Positions 17,641 to 25,868 are shown, counted from the first letter of the stretch. The stretch is 64,000 nt of DNA from Bacillota bacterium (GCA_009779975.1 WRAY01000006.1:24125-88124), one strand, 5' to 3'. A program made the numbers and translations. Notes: generated by a model not told the origin, from the sequence alone.

Positions 17641-18816
17641 ATGAAACTAACAAAACAAGAACTACTCACACGAAAAGAAAAATTTATTGCAGCCATGAAT
17701 CAAGTTCATGGTGATTGGGACTATGCTCTTTTTATCTCAAAAGTCAACCAATACTACTTTGCCGGAACAATTCAAAACGGATTGTTTGTCATCAAAAAAA
17801 ACGGAGACAGTTTTTTCTTTGTCAGAAAAAGCGCTGAAAGAGCCAAATTTGAGTCTCCGATAACAGACAATATTTACCCAATGCAATCTTATCGTGATTG
17901 TGTTGGGATTATTGACGAAAATTTAGGCAACGCATATATTGAAGACGAAGTTTTTTCATATGCAGTTTTGTCACGACTTCAAAAATATTTCAAAATAGAA
18001 AAAATTCATTCTCTTGAAAATATCGTTAAATTTGTTCGAGCAGTAAAAAGTAAATATGAATTGCACTTAATGCGTGAATCCGGAAAACAAGTCGATATCT
18101 TGATGAAAGAAGTTGTTCCAAAAGTATTAAAAGAGGGTATGAGCGAAGCGGAATTTGCGGGACATATGTATCTCGAAATGATGAAAAGAGGCTATCAAGG
18201 AACTTCAAGAATTTCTGCTTTCCAAACCGAAATTGCGGGCGGAAATTATTCCTTTGGAAAAAATATGCTTCTTCCGACAAATTTTGACGGTCCCGGAGGT
18301 TGGAAAGGAAATTGTCCCGCATATCCGGGAGGAGGAAGTCCTTTGACAAAGTTGCAAAAAGGCGATTTAGTTTTTGTTGACACATGTTTCACCATCGAGG
18401 GCTATCACACCGACAAAACTCAAATCTTTTCATTCGGAAAAAAACCAAGTGACGAGGTTTTAAAAGATCATGCCTTTTGCAAAAATTTAATCCACACAAT
18501 TTCAAAAAAATTAGTAGTCGGGGCAATCCCGTCAAAAATCTATGAAGAAACAATCGCCTCACTCTCAGAGGACGAACTAAAAGGTTTTATGAACGGCGTT
18601 CGTTTTTTAGGGCATGGTGTTGGACTTCTCATCGATGAATTTCCGGTAATCGCAAAAGGCTTTGATATGCCTCTAATGGAAAACATGACCATAGCCCTTG
18701 AGCCAAAAAAACGCATTGAGGGTGTGGGGCTTGTCGGGGTTGAAGAAACCTATCACATAACAAAAGACGGAGCCATTAGTTTAACAGGCGAACCGCAAGA
18801 TATAGTAGTTATATAA
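17641..18816 (+). CDS. Xaa-Pro peptidase family protein (M24)
   Basis: A metallopeptidase of the pita-bread fold, probably an aminopeptidase P/prolidase relative that removes residues before proline. Residues 1-140 form the creatinase-like N-terminal domain and the rest the catalytic domain. All five metal ligands can be placed: Asp in VFVDTCF, Asp in GYHTDKTQIFSFG, His in FLGHGVGL, Glu in IALEPK and Glu in VGVEETY. At 391 residues it is normal length. It starts 7 bases after the MBL gene with ggag upstream, so the two are likely co-transcribed. Confidence 0.93.
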   Translation: MKLTKQELLTRKEKFIAAMNQVHGDWDYALFISKVNQYYFAGTIQNGLFVIKKNGDSFFFVRKSAERAKFESPITDNIYPMQSYRDCVGIIDENLGNAYIEDEVFSYAVLSRLQKYFKIEKIHSLENIVKFVRAVKSKYELHLMRESGKQVDILMKEVVPKVLKEGMSEAEFAGHMYLEMMKRGYQGTSRISAFQTEIAGGNYSFGKNMLLPTNFDGPGGWKGNCPAYPGGGSPLTKLQKGDLVFVDTCFTIEGYHTDKTQIFSFGKKPSDEVLKDHAFCKNLIHTISKKLVVGAIPSKIYEETIASLSEDELKGFMNGVRFLGHGVGLLIDEFPVIAKGFDMPLMENMTIALEPKKRIEGVGLVGVEETYHITKDGAISLTGEPQDIVVI

Positions 18817-18880
18817 AACAGAAGAATCAATTATTTTATAAATGATGAGTATGTAAAAAAATATTTGAATAATCATAAAC

Positions 18881-19369
18881 ATGGGTAAGCGTAAAGAATA
18901 TAAAGAATTTATTAAAAAACTTCGTGCTACTGAAGGTTGTCAAAGAAATTTTTGGTATAGCATAACCAATCAAAGCGATATTGATTTTTTGATGGAACGC
19001 TTTGGTGGTTTTCACGACAGTGTAATTATTAGTGCAAATTACACTAATGGATGCTGGCTTTCAGATGGTTCTATTACAATGGATTCTGAAAAGGAAATCT
19101 TATCACTAATTTTCAAAAGCCAGTGGGTTAATCCAAAATTGGAATTAAAATTTATTGGCATTAGAAGATGTAATCTAATTGGTTATCAAGATAATTATAG
19201 TTCTGAAATACTGAATTGTTATTTATCATTTTTCGATGGGAACATTATTTTTGCGAATACAGAATCTTTTGATCCTGAAAATCCTATGTCTGATAAATTA
19301 ATTGACGAGGATATGACAACATTTGCTATAGCAGACAAATTAAATTGGCGATTTATTGACATTGAATAA
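18881..19369 (+). CDS. Hypothetical protein, 162 aa
   Basis: Not recognised. A soluble acidic protein; the segment MERFGGFHDSVIISANY recalls small proteins of immunity or accessory type that carry a GGFHDS-like motif, but I cannot name a family with confidence. No ribosome site is visible before the ATG. Codon use is A+T-rich like the unassigned gene at 11698-12501. Confidence 0.6.
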   Translation: MGKRKEYKEFIKKLRATEGCQRNFWYSITNQSDIDFLMERFGGFHDSVIISANYTNGCWLSDGSITMDSEKEILSLIFKSQWVNPKLELKFIGIRRCNLIGYQDNYSSEILNCYLSFFDGNIIFANTESFDPENPMSDKLIDEDMTTFAIADKLNWRFIDIE

Positions 19370-19404
19370 TAATATATTGAAGCATTCATGTGCGAATTAA
19401 GATT

Positions 19405-19914
19405 ATGAGGATTACGGACAAAAATTTTTTTAAAGTACCTGTTTTGGAACTTGCTGAAAAATTACTCGGCAAGATTATTGTGCGTGAAATAGGCGGAGAA
19501 TTGCGAAGATTTTGCATAACCGAGGTTGAGGCATACGGAACAAATGACAGTGCTTGTCATGCAAGCCGTGGAAAAACAAAACGAAATGCACCAATGTTTG
19601 AAGAAGGCGGGGTTGTTTATGTTTATTTGTGTTATGGCATTTTTAATATTTTAAATATAGTCAGCGGCGAGAAAGATGCGGGTGAGGGAGTTATGATTAG
19701 AGGAATTGATGATATATTCGGTCCCGGAAAAGTTGGTCGTATTATGGAGATTACTCGTGATTTAAATTATGAGGATTTAAGCACTTCAAATAAAATTTGG
19801 ATTGAAGATGACGGATTTAAAGTAAGTAATATTGAAAAATATCCTCGTGTCGGAATAGGATATGCAGCAAAAGAAGACCAAGATAAGTTATGGCGGTTTA
19901 GGGTTTCAAAATGA
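19405..19914 (+). CDS. 3-methyladenine DNA glycosylase (AAG/MPG family)
   Basis: Base-excision repair glycosylase removing alkylated purines. The family core is ITEVEAYGTNDSACHASRG followed by KTKRNAPMFEEGG and VYVYLCYGIFNILNIV; the catalytic Glu is in TEVEAY, and the FGPGKVGRIM segment follows. The 169 residues are a little short for the family (about 190-200). I place the start at ATG 19405 because MRITDKNFF matches the family start; a GTG at 19390 is possible. No clear ribosome site. Confidence 0.9.
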   Translation: MRITDKNFFKVPVLELAEKLLGKIIVREIGGELRRFCITEVEAYGTNDSACHASRGKTKRNAPMFEEGGVVYVYLCYGIFNILNIVSGEKDAGEGVMIRGIDDIFGPGKVGRIMEITRDLNYEDLSTSNKIWIEDDGFKVSNIEKYPRVGIGYAAKEDQDKLWRFRVSK

Positions 19915-20034
19915 ATTGAATATAATGTATAAGGCGGATAACTCAAAAGTCTGTCTTTTAACAACACAGATTAAGTCCTTATGTTCGCTACTTTTGGCAA
20001 CGAATTCAATCGATAGTTTCTATGGAGGAAAACT

Positions 20035-20916
20035 ATGAGTATCATAACAATAAATAACTTAAGAGTGAATTATGGTAATTTTACCGCACTCGAGATAACA
20101 GAACCTATTGAGTTTAAAGAAGGCGACAGAATTGGTATAATCGGCTCAAACGGAGCAGGTAAAACCACATTTGCAAAAGCATTGACAGGACTTGTTAATT
20201 ATCAAGGCGACATTAAAACAGATTTAACAAAAGACGACATCGGAATTCATCTTCAGCAAAACGGCTACATAAAACGAATGCCGGTCAAAATGATAATTGA
20301 AACGGTGTGTGATTGTTATATCAAAGACAATAAACGACTTCAAGAAATAATAAAGTTTTTTGATTTTGAATCATGTTTAAAAAAGAAATTTGCACAACTT
20401 AGCGGCGGGCAGCAACAAAAGATGACTATTATATTGGTTTTGATGCACGAAACGAAATTAACGCTGTTTGATGAGGTCACAAGCGGGCTGGATTTTGAAG
20501 CGAGAGCGAAACTAACTCAACGGATATATGACTGGTATGAAAACACCGACAACACTGTTTGTTTTGTTTCTCACTACTATGATGAATTGGAAAAACTGGT
20601 CAACAAGTTAATGATTGTTGAAAGCGGCCGCATTGCGGCTTTTGGGGAAGTGGAGGCGCTTTTCAAAAAGTATTGCGGTGAAGTGGTTTATATTATTGCT
20701 AACAGTGAGGCTAATATTGAGGCAGCAAAAAATTTTGCAAGAATAGAAGCACCGGCACATTTGCTTGCATATGCATGTAATACTGAATCGGAAGAAAATA
20801 AGTTATCTGGTATATTAGTTAAAAACGACATCAATTTCAAACGCAGTAACAAAGACATAGAGATATTATTTGTTAATGCTGTCAAATCTTTTAGGGAGGT
20901 AAATAAATTAGCGTGA
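20035..20916 (+). CDS. ABC transporter ATP-binding protein
   Basis: Cytoplasmic ATPase of an ABC-2-type exporter. Walker A is GSNGAGKTT, the signature motif LSGGQQQK, Walker B LTLFDEVTSGLD, and the switch His lies in CFVSHYYDE. The C-terminal 80 residues extend beyond the ATPase core. The ribosome site is ggaggaaa. The last four bases overlap the permease start (GTGA), so the two are translated together. The substrate is not evident; drug or peptide export or self-protection are possible. Confidence 0.93.
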   Translation: MSIITINNLRVNYGNFTALEITEPIEFKEGDRIGIIGSNGAGKTTFAKALTGLVNYQGDIKTDLTKDDIGIHLQQNGYIKRMPVKMIIETVCDCYIKDNKRLQEIIKFFDFESCLKKKFAQLSGGQQQKMTIILVLMHETKLTLFDEVTSGLDFEARAKLTQRIYDWYENTDNTVCFVSHYYDELEKLVNKLMIVESGRIAAFGEVEALFKKYCGEVVYIIANSEANIEAAKNFARIEAPAHLLAYACNTESEENKLSGILVKNDINFKRSNKDIEILFVNAVKSFREVNKLA

Positions 20917-21731
20917 TAAAGGCAAAAAACAAAACAAAAAAATTATCATTTAAACTCATAAAATATGAAGTAGTAAATTTAACATCCAATATATTTGTTC
21001 TTATATTCGGCGTAATCTTTCCAATAGGAATGGCATTACTGGCAGCCAATGTGTTTGTGCAAGGGGTAGAGGGTGAGGCTCGTGCTGCCGCTCACACAGG
21101 GATATTTATCGCATTATCTTTTGGCATACCACTAGCCACAATGTTAATGGGGCATGCTGCAAACTATGCAAATGAATTAGAACTAGGCACAGTGCAGCGT
21201 TTTAAACTCTTTGGATTTTCTGACAAGACAATGCTTTTTGCCAAGATGATAGCGCAAATATTATTTTTGATGATGTCATTTGTTTTGTATACTTTTGTTT
21301 TATTTCTAACAACTGATGTCGTCATTCCTTCAGCGGGTGCAGCCTTTATATTTTTGGCATTTTTTTTAATATTTTCTATTGCATTGTTTTTGTTAGGGCA
21401 TGCAATAGCGTCGCTATGCGGTCAATTTGGCAAGACCTTTGGAATAGTAATGGGAGTATATTTTTTCATATCAATTTTTGGCGGCAGCATGGGAATAAAC
21501 CCTTCCATGTTCCCGGATGGTATGCGTCATGTTTCAATGGCTTTTCCGGTATATTATCTGAACACTTACTTTAATAGTTTTTGGGCGGGCGGATCTTTTG
21601 AAAACTGGGTTTGGTTTTTAGTGACAAGTTTTGCGTTTGCAGTTGTGTCAGCAGGATTATATTTAATAGCAATGTTTTTAACCAAAAAAGGCAAAATAAA
21701 ACAAGACGCAAAGCCGGCATATTGGGATTAG
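20913..21731 (+). CDS. ABC-2 type transporter permease
   Basis: Membrane partner of the preceding ATPase. Six hydrophobic helices are visible (about 21-45, 62-82, 106-132, 137-160, 168-192, 236-258), with the conserved cytoplasmic ANYANELELGTVQRFKLFGFS segment before helix 3, usual in ABC-2 permeases. The start is a GTG overlapping the ATPase stop. At 272 residues it is standard. The cargo is unknown. Confidence 0.9.
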   Translation: MIKAKNKTKKLSFKLIKYEVVNLTSNIFVLIFGVIFPIGMALLAANVFVQGVEGEARAAAHTGIFIALSFGIPLATMLMGHAANYANELELGTVQRFKLFGFSDKTMLFAKMIAQILFLMMSFVLYTFVLFLTTDVVIPSAGAAFIFLAFFLIFSIALFLLGHAIASLCGQFGKTFGIVMGVYFFISIFGGSMGINPSMFPDGMRHVSMAFPVYYLNTYFNSFWAGGSFENWVWFLVTSFAFAVVSAGLYLIAMFLTKKGKIKQDAKPAYWD

Positions 21732-21814
21732 CAAGCATTATTTAATAAACATTAGATAAAGAGCCTCCTACAGTGTGTTTGATTTTTGCCATTTTAGTGT
21801 CAAAAATTGATTGA

Positions 21815-21838
21815 AGGGGCGGCATTCTGCCGCCTGCA
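21815..21838 (+). repeat. REP-like hairpin GGGGCGGC..GCCGCC
   Basis: aggggcggcattctgccgcc then tgca: stem GGCGGCA/TGCCGCC with a 3-base loop. It is nearly identical to the element inside mutL (48769-48799). It lies after the ABC permease gene and may also act in transcript ending, but no U-tract is adjacent. Confidence 0.7.
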
Positions 21839-21873
21839 CCTTAATAATTTTTTTGTTTTTGTATGTTTTTTGT

Positions 21874-21902
21874 TTGACAAAACGTTTTTAAATGTATATA
21901 TT
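21874..21902 (+). promoter_or_regulatory. Promoter of thiT riboswitch leader
   Basis: TTGACA (21874-21879), 17 bases, TATATT (21897-21902). Transcription would begin a few bases before the TPP aptamer. Confidence 0.75.
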
Positions 21903-21915
21903 ATAATCATATCAA

Positions 21916-22169
21916 AGTGCTAGGGGTGCTGTGGTTGAACAGCTGAGATGACAAGTAAAGTGTCAGGCCCTATGAACCTGTAGGGAGCACTGATTAAATG
22001 TTTTTAGAGATTTTGACAAGATTTTTTAGACCAAAATCGACACACTAACGAAGTCAATACTTGTTGTATTGATGAGGAAGTGAGGGGATTTTGAGCAAAA
22101 AGATGTTGAAATAACAGAAATAGTTATTCAGTGCTTCCGCGAGTTAAGACTTGCGTAGGGAAGCATACT
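21916..22169 (+). promoter_or_regulatory. TPP (THI-box) riboswitch with inserted segment
   Basis: Thiamine pyrophosphate-sensing leader upstream of thiT. Aptamer signatures are taggggtgct, gctgagatgac, and ccctatgaacctg. P1 can form from AGTGCT (21916-21921) and AGCACT (21986-21991); P2 and P3 (GCTGT/ACAGC) are normal. The usual P5 hairpin is missing between CCTG and TAGGG. A good P5-P4' element, cgcgagttaagacttgcg then taggga, appears about 150 bases downstream (22138-22162). AGCACTGA (21986-21993) is also complementary to TCAGTGCT (22128-22135). A transcription terminator follows. Identification of the aptamer is firm; the split architecture is my reading. Confidence 0.85.
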
Positions 22170-22192
22170 ATATACTTGTTTAAATTTTTTAA

Positions 22193-22233
22193 AACTCGTG
22201 TGTGTATTGTTTTTTACGCATACGAGTTTTTTT
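22193..22233 (+). terminator. Riboswitch-controlled terminator before thiT
   Basis: A 14-bp stem AACTCGTGTGTGTA / TACGCATACGAGTT with two G-U pairs and an 8-base loop, followed by a T-run. It sits between the TPP aptamer and thiT, the expected expression platform. Confidence 0.85.
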
Positions 22234-22255
22234 GGTTTTTTGTGGTTTGAAGAAA

Positions 22256-22330
22256 TGTAGGGTGAGCATTGCGAACCCGCATACTCATCAATAAATTGAA
22301 TCCATTCGGGCTCGCGATGTTCACCCTACA
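22256..22330. repeat. 75-bp inverted-repeat (MITE/REP-like) element
   Basis: Imperfect 24-base inverted arms, each beginning TGTAGGGTGA(G/A)CAT from its own end (22256-22279 and 22307-22330), with three mismatches, around a 27-base A+T-rich centre. It lies between the terminator and the thiT ribosome site, so it is transcribed whenever thiT is. Confidence 0.75.
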
Positions 22331-22385
22331 ATCAAATTAAACTTTAATAATAATTCTCATTATACAATGTAAAAAGGAGGTTTCT

Positions 22386-23852
22386 ATGGAAGAAACATTA
22401 AAAACAGAAGAAATAGTTGGAGTTGAGGAGGAAATTATTCAATTGCCGCCAACAGACAATAACGATGATGATGACGACTATATCGTTCCCGTCAAAAATC
22501 GAGGCTTTCGAAACAAGCATCTGCGTGCCATAACTTATGGAGCGGTGTGTCTTGCTCTTTCGTTTGCACTCTCATTTGTGGGTTTTAGAATGCCTATGGG
22601 CGGCATGATTTCGCTTGCTGCAATTGCGCCGATTGTTATTTTTGTCTATCTTTTCGGTTTTAAATACGGCGTTATTATCGTTGTTGCAAACACTTTTCTA
22701 AGAACAATAACAGGTTCAACTATACTTGGCTTTGGGCAGGTAGTTCTTGATTATATAATACCAATGATGGCATTAATTGTTGTGGCGCTTATTCCAAGAC
22801 TTATGAACCCCAATAAAGAGAGCGGAAAATTTTTTGAAAGCGGATTATATGCCGGTATCGCAATATTTGCAGTTATTCGTTGGATAAGTCAGACCATTTC
22901 CGGAATAGTCTACTTTGACGCACCGCTTGGTTTTTCACTTCTTTACAACAGTTTCGGACTGATTGATGCGGCAATCGCTGCAATTGCACTTGCCGCACTT
23001 TTTCGTTCATCTGCGTTTGTGAAAGAACTTCGCAAAATACAAGCGCTGCAACATGATATGGTTTTTAATGAGAATGAAGTTAAAACTGTTATCAACAAAA
23101 AAGTTGTTGTTATCTTGGTTGCAATGTGGTCAATGTTTTTAGTAACATTTCTAGTTTCAAGTGCAGCATTCAGACGAGATATTGAGCCTTTAAATGCTGC
23201 AGTGGAAACGCATCAGGCAAGAATGGACGAGTTGACTGAAATTGTCCCGAATTGGAATTTAAGAAGAAACAGAGGCAGTGCAAATGAAACTACAAGATTA
23301 GAAAATGTTTTTGAAAAAAGAATAGCGTGGTTAAGCGATACTGTCACAAGAAATGCTGATATTGATTTGGAGATTGAGGTGATAAATGAAGAAATTAATG
23401 ATTTAAACTACAGAATCGCTCAAATGGTTTCAGATACTGCTCGTCAAAGATTAACATCAGAAAGAGATGTTTTGATTGAAGAAAGAGACGCATTAATAGA
23501 AAACAAAGATGAACGACTTGAAGGTTATCAGTCGCAAATTGCCACTATGAATATAATGAACGAGACTAGAAATTCTTTAGTTGTGATGCAATATGGATTG
23601 TATGAGGATAGTGAAGAGTTCGCAATTTTACAAGGAGAGATAAATAATTGGTGGCGTTGGTATCTCCGTCAGTTTGACCCATATCGTTTCAACGACAGAA
23701 CATTGCGTCCCGCTCGTTCACATCGGAATCAAACAATTTGGATGTATATCGGATTGAACTTATTCCTGGCATTAGTTGCATTGGGAGTGACGGTTGCGCT
23801 AGAAAAGAGGAGTATTGTGCAAGCGGAAAAACCTGAAAAAGAAGAGAAATAA
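22386..23852 (+). CDS. thiT: ThiT-like thiamine transporter subunit with coiled-coil extension
   Basis: S-component that captures thiamine for an energy-coupling-factor transporter. After an acidic N-terminus (about 45 residues), residues 46-215 hold six membrane helices with ThiT-like features: LRAITYGAVCLALSFALSF, RMPMGGMISLAAIAPI, FGQVVLDYIIPMMAL and SQTISGIVYF. Unlike ordinary ThiT (about 180-200 residues) it continues for some 270 residues: a membrane helix at about 240-260, an extracytoplasmic Glu/Arg-rich coiled coil (270-410) and a last helix near 455-475. The ribosome site is aaaggagg. The TPP riboswitch upstream supports the thiamine role. The function of the extension is unknown. 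Confidence 0.87.
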   Translation: MEETLKTEEIVGVEEEIIQLPPTDNNDDDDDYIVPVKNRGFRNKHLRAITYGAVCLALSFALSFVGFRMPMGGMISLAAIAPIVIFVYLFGFKYGVIIVVANTFLRTITGSTILGFGQVVLDYIIPMMALIVVALIPRLMNPNKESGKFFESGLYAGIAIFAVIRWISQTISGIVYFDAPLGFSLLYNSFGLIDAAIAAIALAALFRSSAFVKELRKIQALQHDMVFNENEVKTVINKKVVVILVAMWSMFLVTFLVSSAAFRRDIEPLNAAVETHQARMDELTEIVPNWNLRRNRGSANETTRLENVFEKRIAWLSDTVTRNADIDLEIEVINEEINDLNYRIAQMVSDTARQRLTSERDVLIEERDALIENKDERLEGYQSQIATMNIMNETRNSLVVMQYGLYEDSEEFAILQGEINNWWRWYLRQFDPYRFNDRTLRPARSHRNQTIWMYIGLNLFLALVALGVTVALEKRSIVQAEKPEKEEK

Positions 23853-23855
23853 AAG

Positions 23856-23884
23856 TGTAGGGGTTCGTATTGCTCGCCCCTGCA
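23856..23884 (+). repeat. GTAGGGG-type palindrome after thiT
   Basis: TGTAGGGG / CCCCTGCA arms around a 13-base loop, three bases after the thiT stop. A member of the GTAGGGG hairpin family. Confidence 0.6.
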
Positions 23885-23894
23885 ATAAATGAAG

Positions 23895-23932
23895 TGTAGC
23901 GGACGGTCAGTGACTGCTCGCTACATTTTTTA
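23895..23932 (+). terminator. Terminator of thiT
   Basis: TGTAGCG / CGCTACA stem with an inner GTCA/TGAC hairpin, followed by six T. The stem sequence again resembles the TGTAG-type repeats, suggesting a repeat co-opted as terminator. Confidence 0.75.
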
Positions 23933-23953
23933 TTTTGAACAGGCATTTTTTTG

Positions 23954-23982
23954 TTGCAAAGGGTTAAAAAATTTGTTATACT
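23954..23982 (+). promoter_or_regulatory. Promoter of pyrF
   Basis: TTGCAA (23954-23959), 17 bases, TATACT (23977-23982), about 40 bases before the pyrF ribosome site. Confidence 0.6.
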
Positions 23983-24028
23983 TGAATCAAATAAATCAAG
24001 CGTCATAGACGCAATTAGGAGAAAACAT

Positions 24029-24733
24029 ATGAAAAGAGAAGTTATTATTGCTTGTGACTTTCCGTCAAAAAAAGAACTGTATACTTTTTTACAGGATTTT
24101 GAAAAAGAAGGGTTGAAACCATTTTTAAAAATCGGTATGGAACTATTCTATAGAGAAGGTCCTAGCATTGTTAGTGAATTAAAAGCAAAAGGTGCAAAAA
24201 TATTTTTAGATTTGAAACTTCATGATATTCCGAATACTGTCGGCAATGCTATGAAAAACATAGGCAGATTGGGAGTGGAAATTACAAACTTGCATGCAGC
24301 AGGGGGAATAAAAATGATGCAAGCGGCCAGAAAGGGACTTGATGAAGGGGCGGCGGCAGTGAATGCCAAAAGCCCGATATTACTTGCAATAACTCAACTA
24401 ACATCTATTGATGAAGAGACTTTAAAGAAAGAGTTATTAATTGAAACTAAACTAAAAGATACTGTTATTCATTATGCAAAAAATGCTAAAGCAGCAGGCT
24501 GTGACGGAGTTGTTTGCTCTGCTTTAGAAGTTAGCGAAATGAATAAACTGGGTTTAGTAGGGCTAACGCCTGGCATAAGACTGGAGGGTGATGAGGCAGG
24601 AGATCAGAAAAGACTCGCAACACCGGCATTTGCAAAAGAAGCAGGCAGCACCTATATTGTCGTTGGCAGAAGTATCACTCATGCAAATAATACTGTTGAA
24701 GCCTATAAAAAATGTGTCAAAGATTTTGAATAA
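24029..24733 (+). CDS. pyrF: Orotidine 5'-phosphate decarboxylase
   Basis: Last step of de novo UMP synthesis. Bacillus-type (group 1) enzyme: MKREVIIACDFPSKKEL at the start, catalytic DLKLHDIPNTVGNA, phosphate loop LTPGIRLEGDEAGDQKR and the closing VVGRSIT. At 234 residues it is full length. ATG 24029 has aggag 8 bases upstream; the longer frame from 23951 begins upstream of the predicted -10 box and was rejected. No other pyr genes are in the window. Confidence 0.96.
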   Translation: MKREVIIACDFPSKKELYTFLQDFEKEGLKPFLKIGMELFYREGPSIVSELKAKGAKIFLDLKLHDIPNTVGNAMKNIGRLGVEITNLHAAGGIKMMQAARKGLDEGAAAVNAKSPILLAITQLTSIDEETLKKELLIETKLKDTVIHYAKNAKAAGCDGVVCSALEVSEMNKLGLVGLTPGIRLEGDEAGDQKRLATPAFAKEAGSTYIVVGRSITHANNTVEAYKKCVKDFE

Positions 24734-24781
24734 TCACAACAATTCACCTTAAAAATATTTTTGAAATAGTGCAAAAAATAG

Positions 24782-24810
24782 TTGACAGATCTCAAAAAAA
24801 ATAATATACT
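24782..24810 (+). promoter_or_regulatory. Promoter of infC-rpmI-rplT
   Basis: TTGACA (24782-24787), 17 bases, TATACT (24805-24810). Transcription starts roughly 180 bases before infC. Confidence 0.8.
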
Positions 24811-24827
24811 AGTCGCATTAATAGCAA

Positions 24828-24996
24828 TTAAGAGAATTTTCTCACCACCATCTTTGAGAAGTGGTTGCTGCAAAAAATGTTAATTCGTTGTGCCAATGGT
24901 GCGACTTATCACTTTTAGCGGTTGAGAATTTTCTCAGCCGTTTTTTTAATAGTGACCAAAAGACTTCTTCAGCGGTCTTATTAGGAGGAAAATCTT
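24828..24996 (+). promoter_or_regulatory. infC-rpmI-rplT leader (L20-leader-like attenuator)
   Basis: A structured untranslated leader as found before infC-rpmI-rplT in Firmicutes, where L20 controls its own operon. The self-complementary 12-mer GAGAATTTTCTC occurs at 24832-24843 and again inside the terminator stem (24924-24935), so the first copy can pair with the second and prevent terminator formation. A CCACC/GGTGG-type hairpin lies between them. Assignment to the L20 leader is by position and layout; the L20-binding fold was not modelled. Confidence 0.65.
24918..24947 (+). terminator. Attenuator terminator upstream of infC
   Basis: Stem CGGTTGAG / CTCAGCCG (one G-U) extended through AATTTT, followed by seven T (24941-24947). 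It lies 50 bases before infC. Confidence 0.85.
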
Positions 24997-25527
24997 ATTA
25001 ACAGATTTCATCAAAGAGAAAAAGAACAAGAAAGGAATTATCGCATTCGTGATTTGCAAGTTCGTGTCATTGATTCGGACGGGTCGCAACTCGGAGTTAT
25101 GCAAACAAGAGACGCTATTCGTCTTGCGGAAGATAAGGAACTAGACCTTGTTAAAATCAATGCAACTTCAAATCCGCCTGTTTGCAAAATAATGGACTAT
25201 GGCAAATACAAGTTTGACAAGCAAAAAAGCGAAAAGGAAGCGAAGAAAAATCAAAAAACAACCGAGATGAAAGAGATTTGGCTTTCAATGAACATTGGGC
25301 AGCATGATATTGAGACAAAAGTGAAAGCCGCTCAAAAGTTCATTGTGAACGGAGATAAGGTCAAAGTTGCCCTTAGAATGAAAGGCCGTCAGCAAGCCCA
25401 CTCTCGTATTGGTGTTGATGTTATGCATCGTTTTTTTGAGTTGGTCAAAGAAGTTGCACAAAAAGAAAAAGAACCGTCAACTGAGGGAAGGCAAATTATC
25501 ATGATAATTGCACCAATCAAAAAATAG
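24997..25527 (+). CDS. infC: Translation initiation factor IF-3 (AUU start)
   Basis: Binds the 30S subunit and proofreads start-codon choice. The conserved core runs from LQVRVIDSDGSQLGVM through NPPVCKIMDYGKYKF, KEIWLSMNIGQHDI to the C-terminal domain (VKVALRMKGRQQAHSRIG). I place the start at ATT 24997: AGGAGG lies 8 bases upstream, and the frame then reads INRFHQREKEQERNYRIRD, which matches IF-3 N-termini; this gives 176 residues. An AUU start is the known autoregulatory device of infC. There is no ATG or GTG in a suitable place. Confidence 0.95.
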   Translation: MNRFHQREKEQERNYRIRDLQVRVIDSDGSQLGVMQTRDAIRLAEDKELDLVKINATSNPPVCKIMDYGKYKFDKQKSEKEAKKNQKTTEMKEIWLSMNIGQHDIETKVKAAQKFIVNGDKVKVALRMKGRQQAHSRIGVDVMHRFFELVKEVAQKEKEPSTEGRQIIMIIAPIKK

Positions 25528-25564
25528 TGATTGGCGAGTGACAATTAAAAATTTAACATACATT

Positions 25565-25592
25565 CTGCGTTATGCGTTATGCGTTATGCGTT
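25565..25592 (+). repeat. Tandem GCGTTAT repeat before rpmI
   Basis: Three to four iterations of a 7-base unit, tgcgttatgcgttatgcg then ttatgcgttg, between infC and the rpmI ribosome site. It resembles the repeat upstream of pdxT (15426-15454). Confidence 0.7.
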
Positions 25593-25610
25593 GAAAAACA
25601 GGAGGAACAT

Positions 25611-25808
25611 ATGCCAAAAATGAAAAGTCACAGCGGAGCAAAAAAGAGATTCCGCTTAACAGGCTCAGGCAAAATCAAGCGAGGACAACAAGGAAAGAGC
25701 CATATCTTGAACAAGAAATCAAGAAAACGCAAAGTTTCTTTGCGTCAAACTGCCTACATGGGTTCAGCAAAACAAGAAAGAGCAATGAAAGAACTGATTC
25801 AAAAATAA
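25611..25808 (+). CDS. rpmI: Ribosomal protein bL35
   Basis: A small, very basic 50S protein: [20 protein letters not shown] and ending in KELIQK, 65 residues, the standard length. ATG 25611 is preceded by caggaggaac. A longer frame from 25572 would translate the GCGTTAT repeat and was rejected. Confidence 0.97.
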   Translation: MPKMKSHSGAKKRFRLTGSGKIKRGQQGKSHILNKKSRKRKVSLRQTAYMGSAKQERAMKELIQK

Positions 25809-25868
25809 GGTGCGTTAAAAAACCTTTAAAATCATTTCACAAAACAAAACAATCGGAGGACTCACAAA

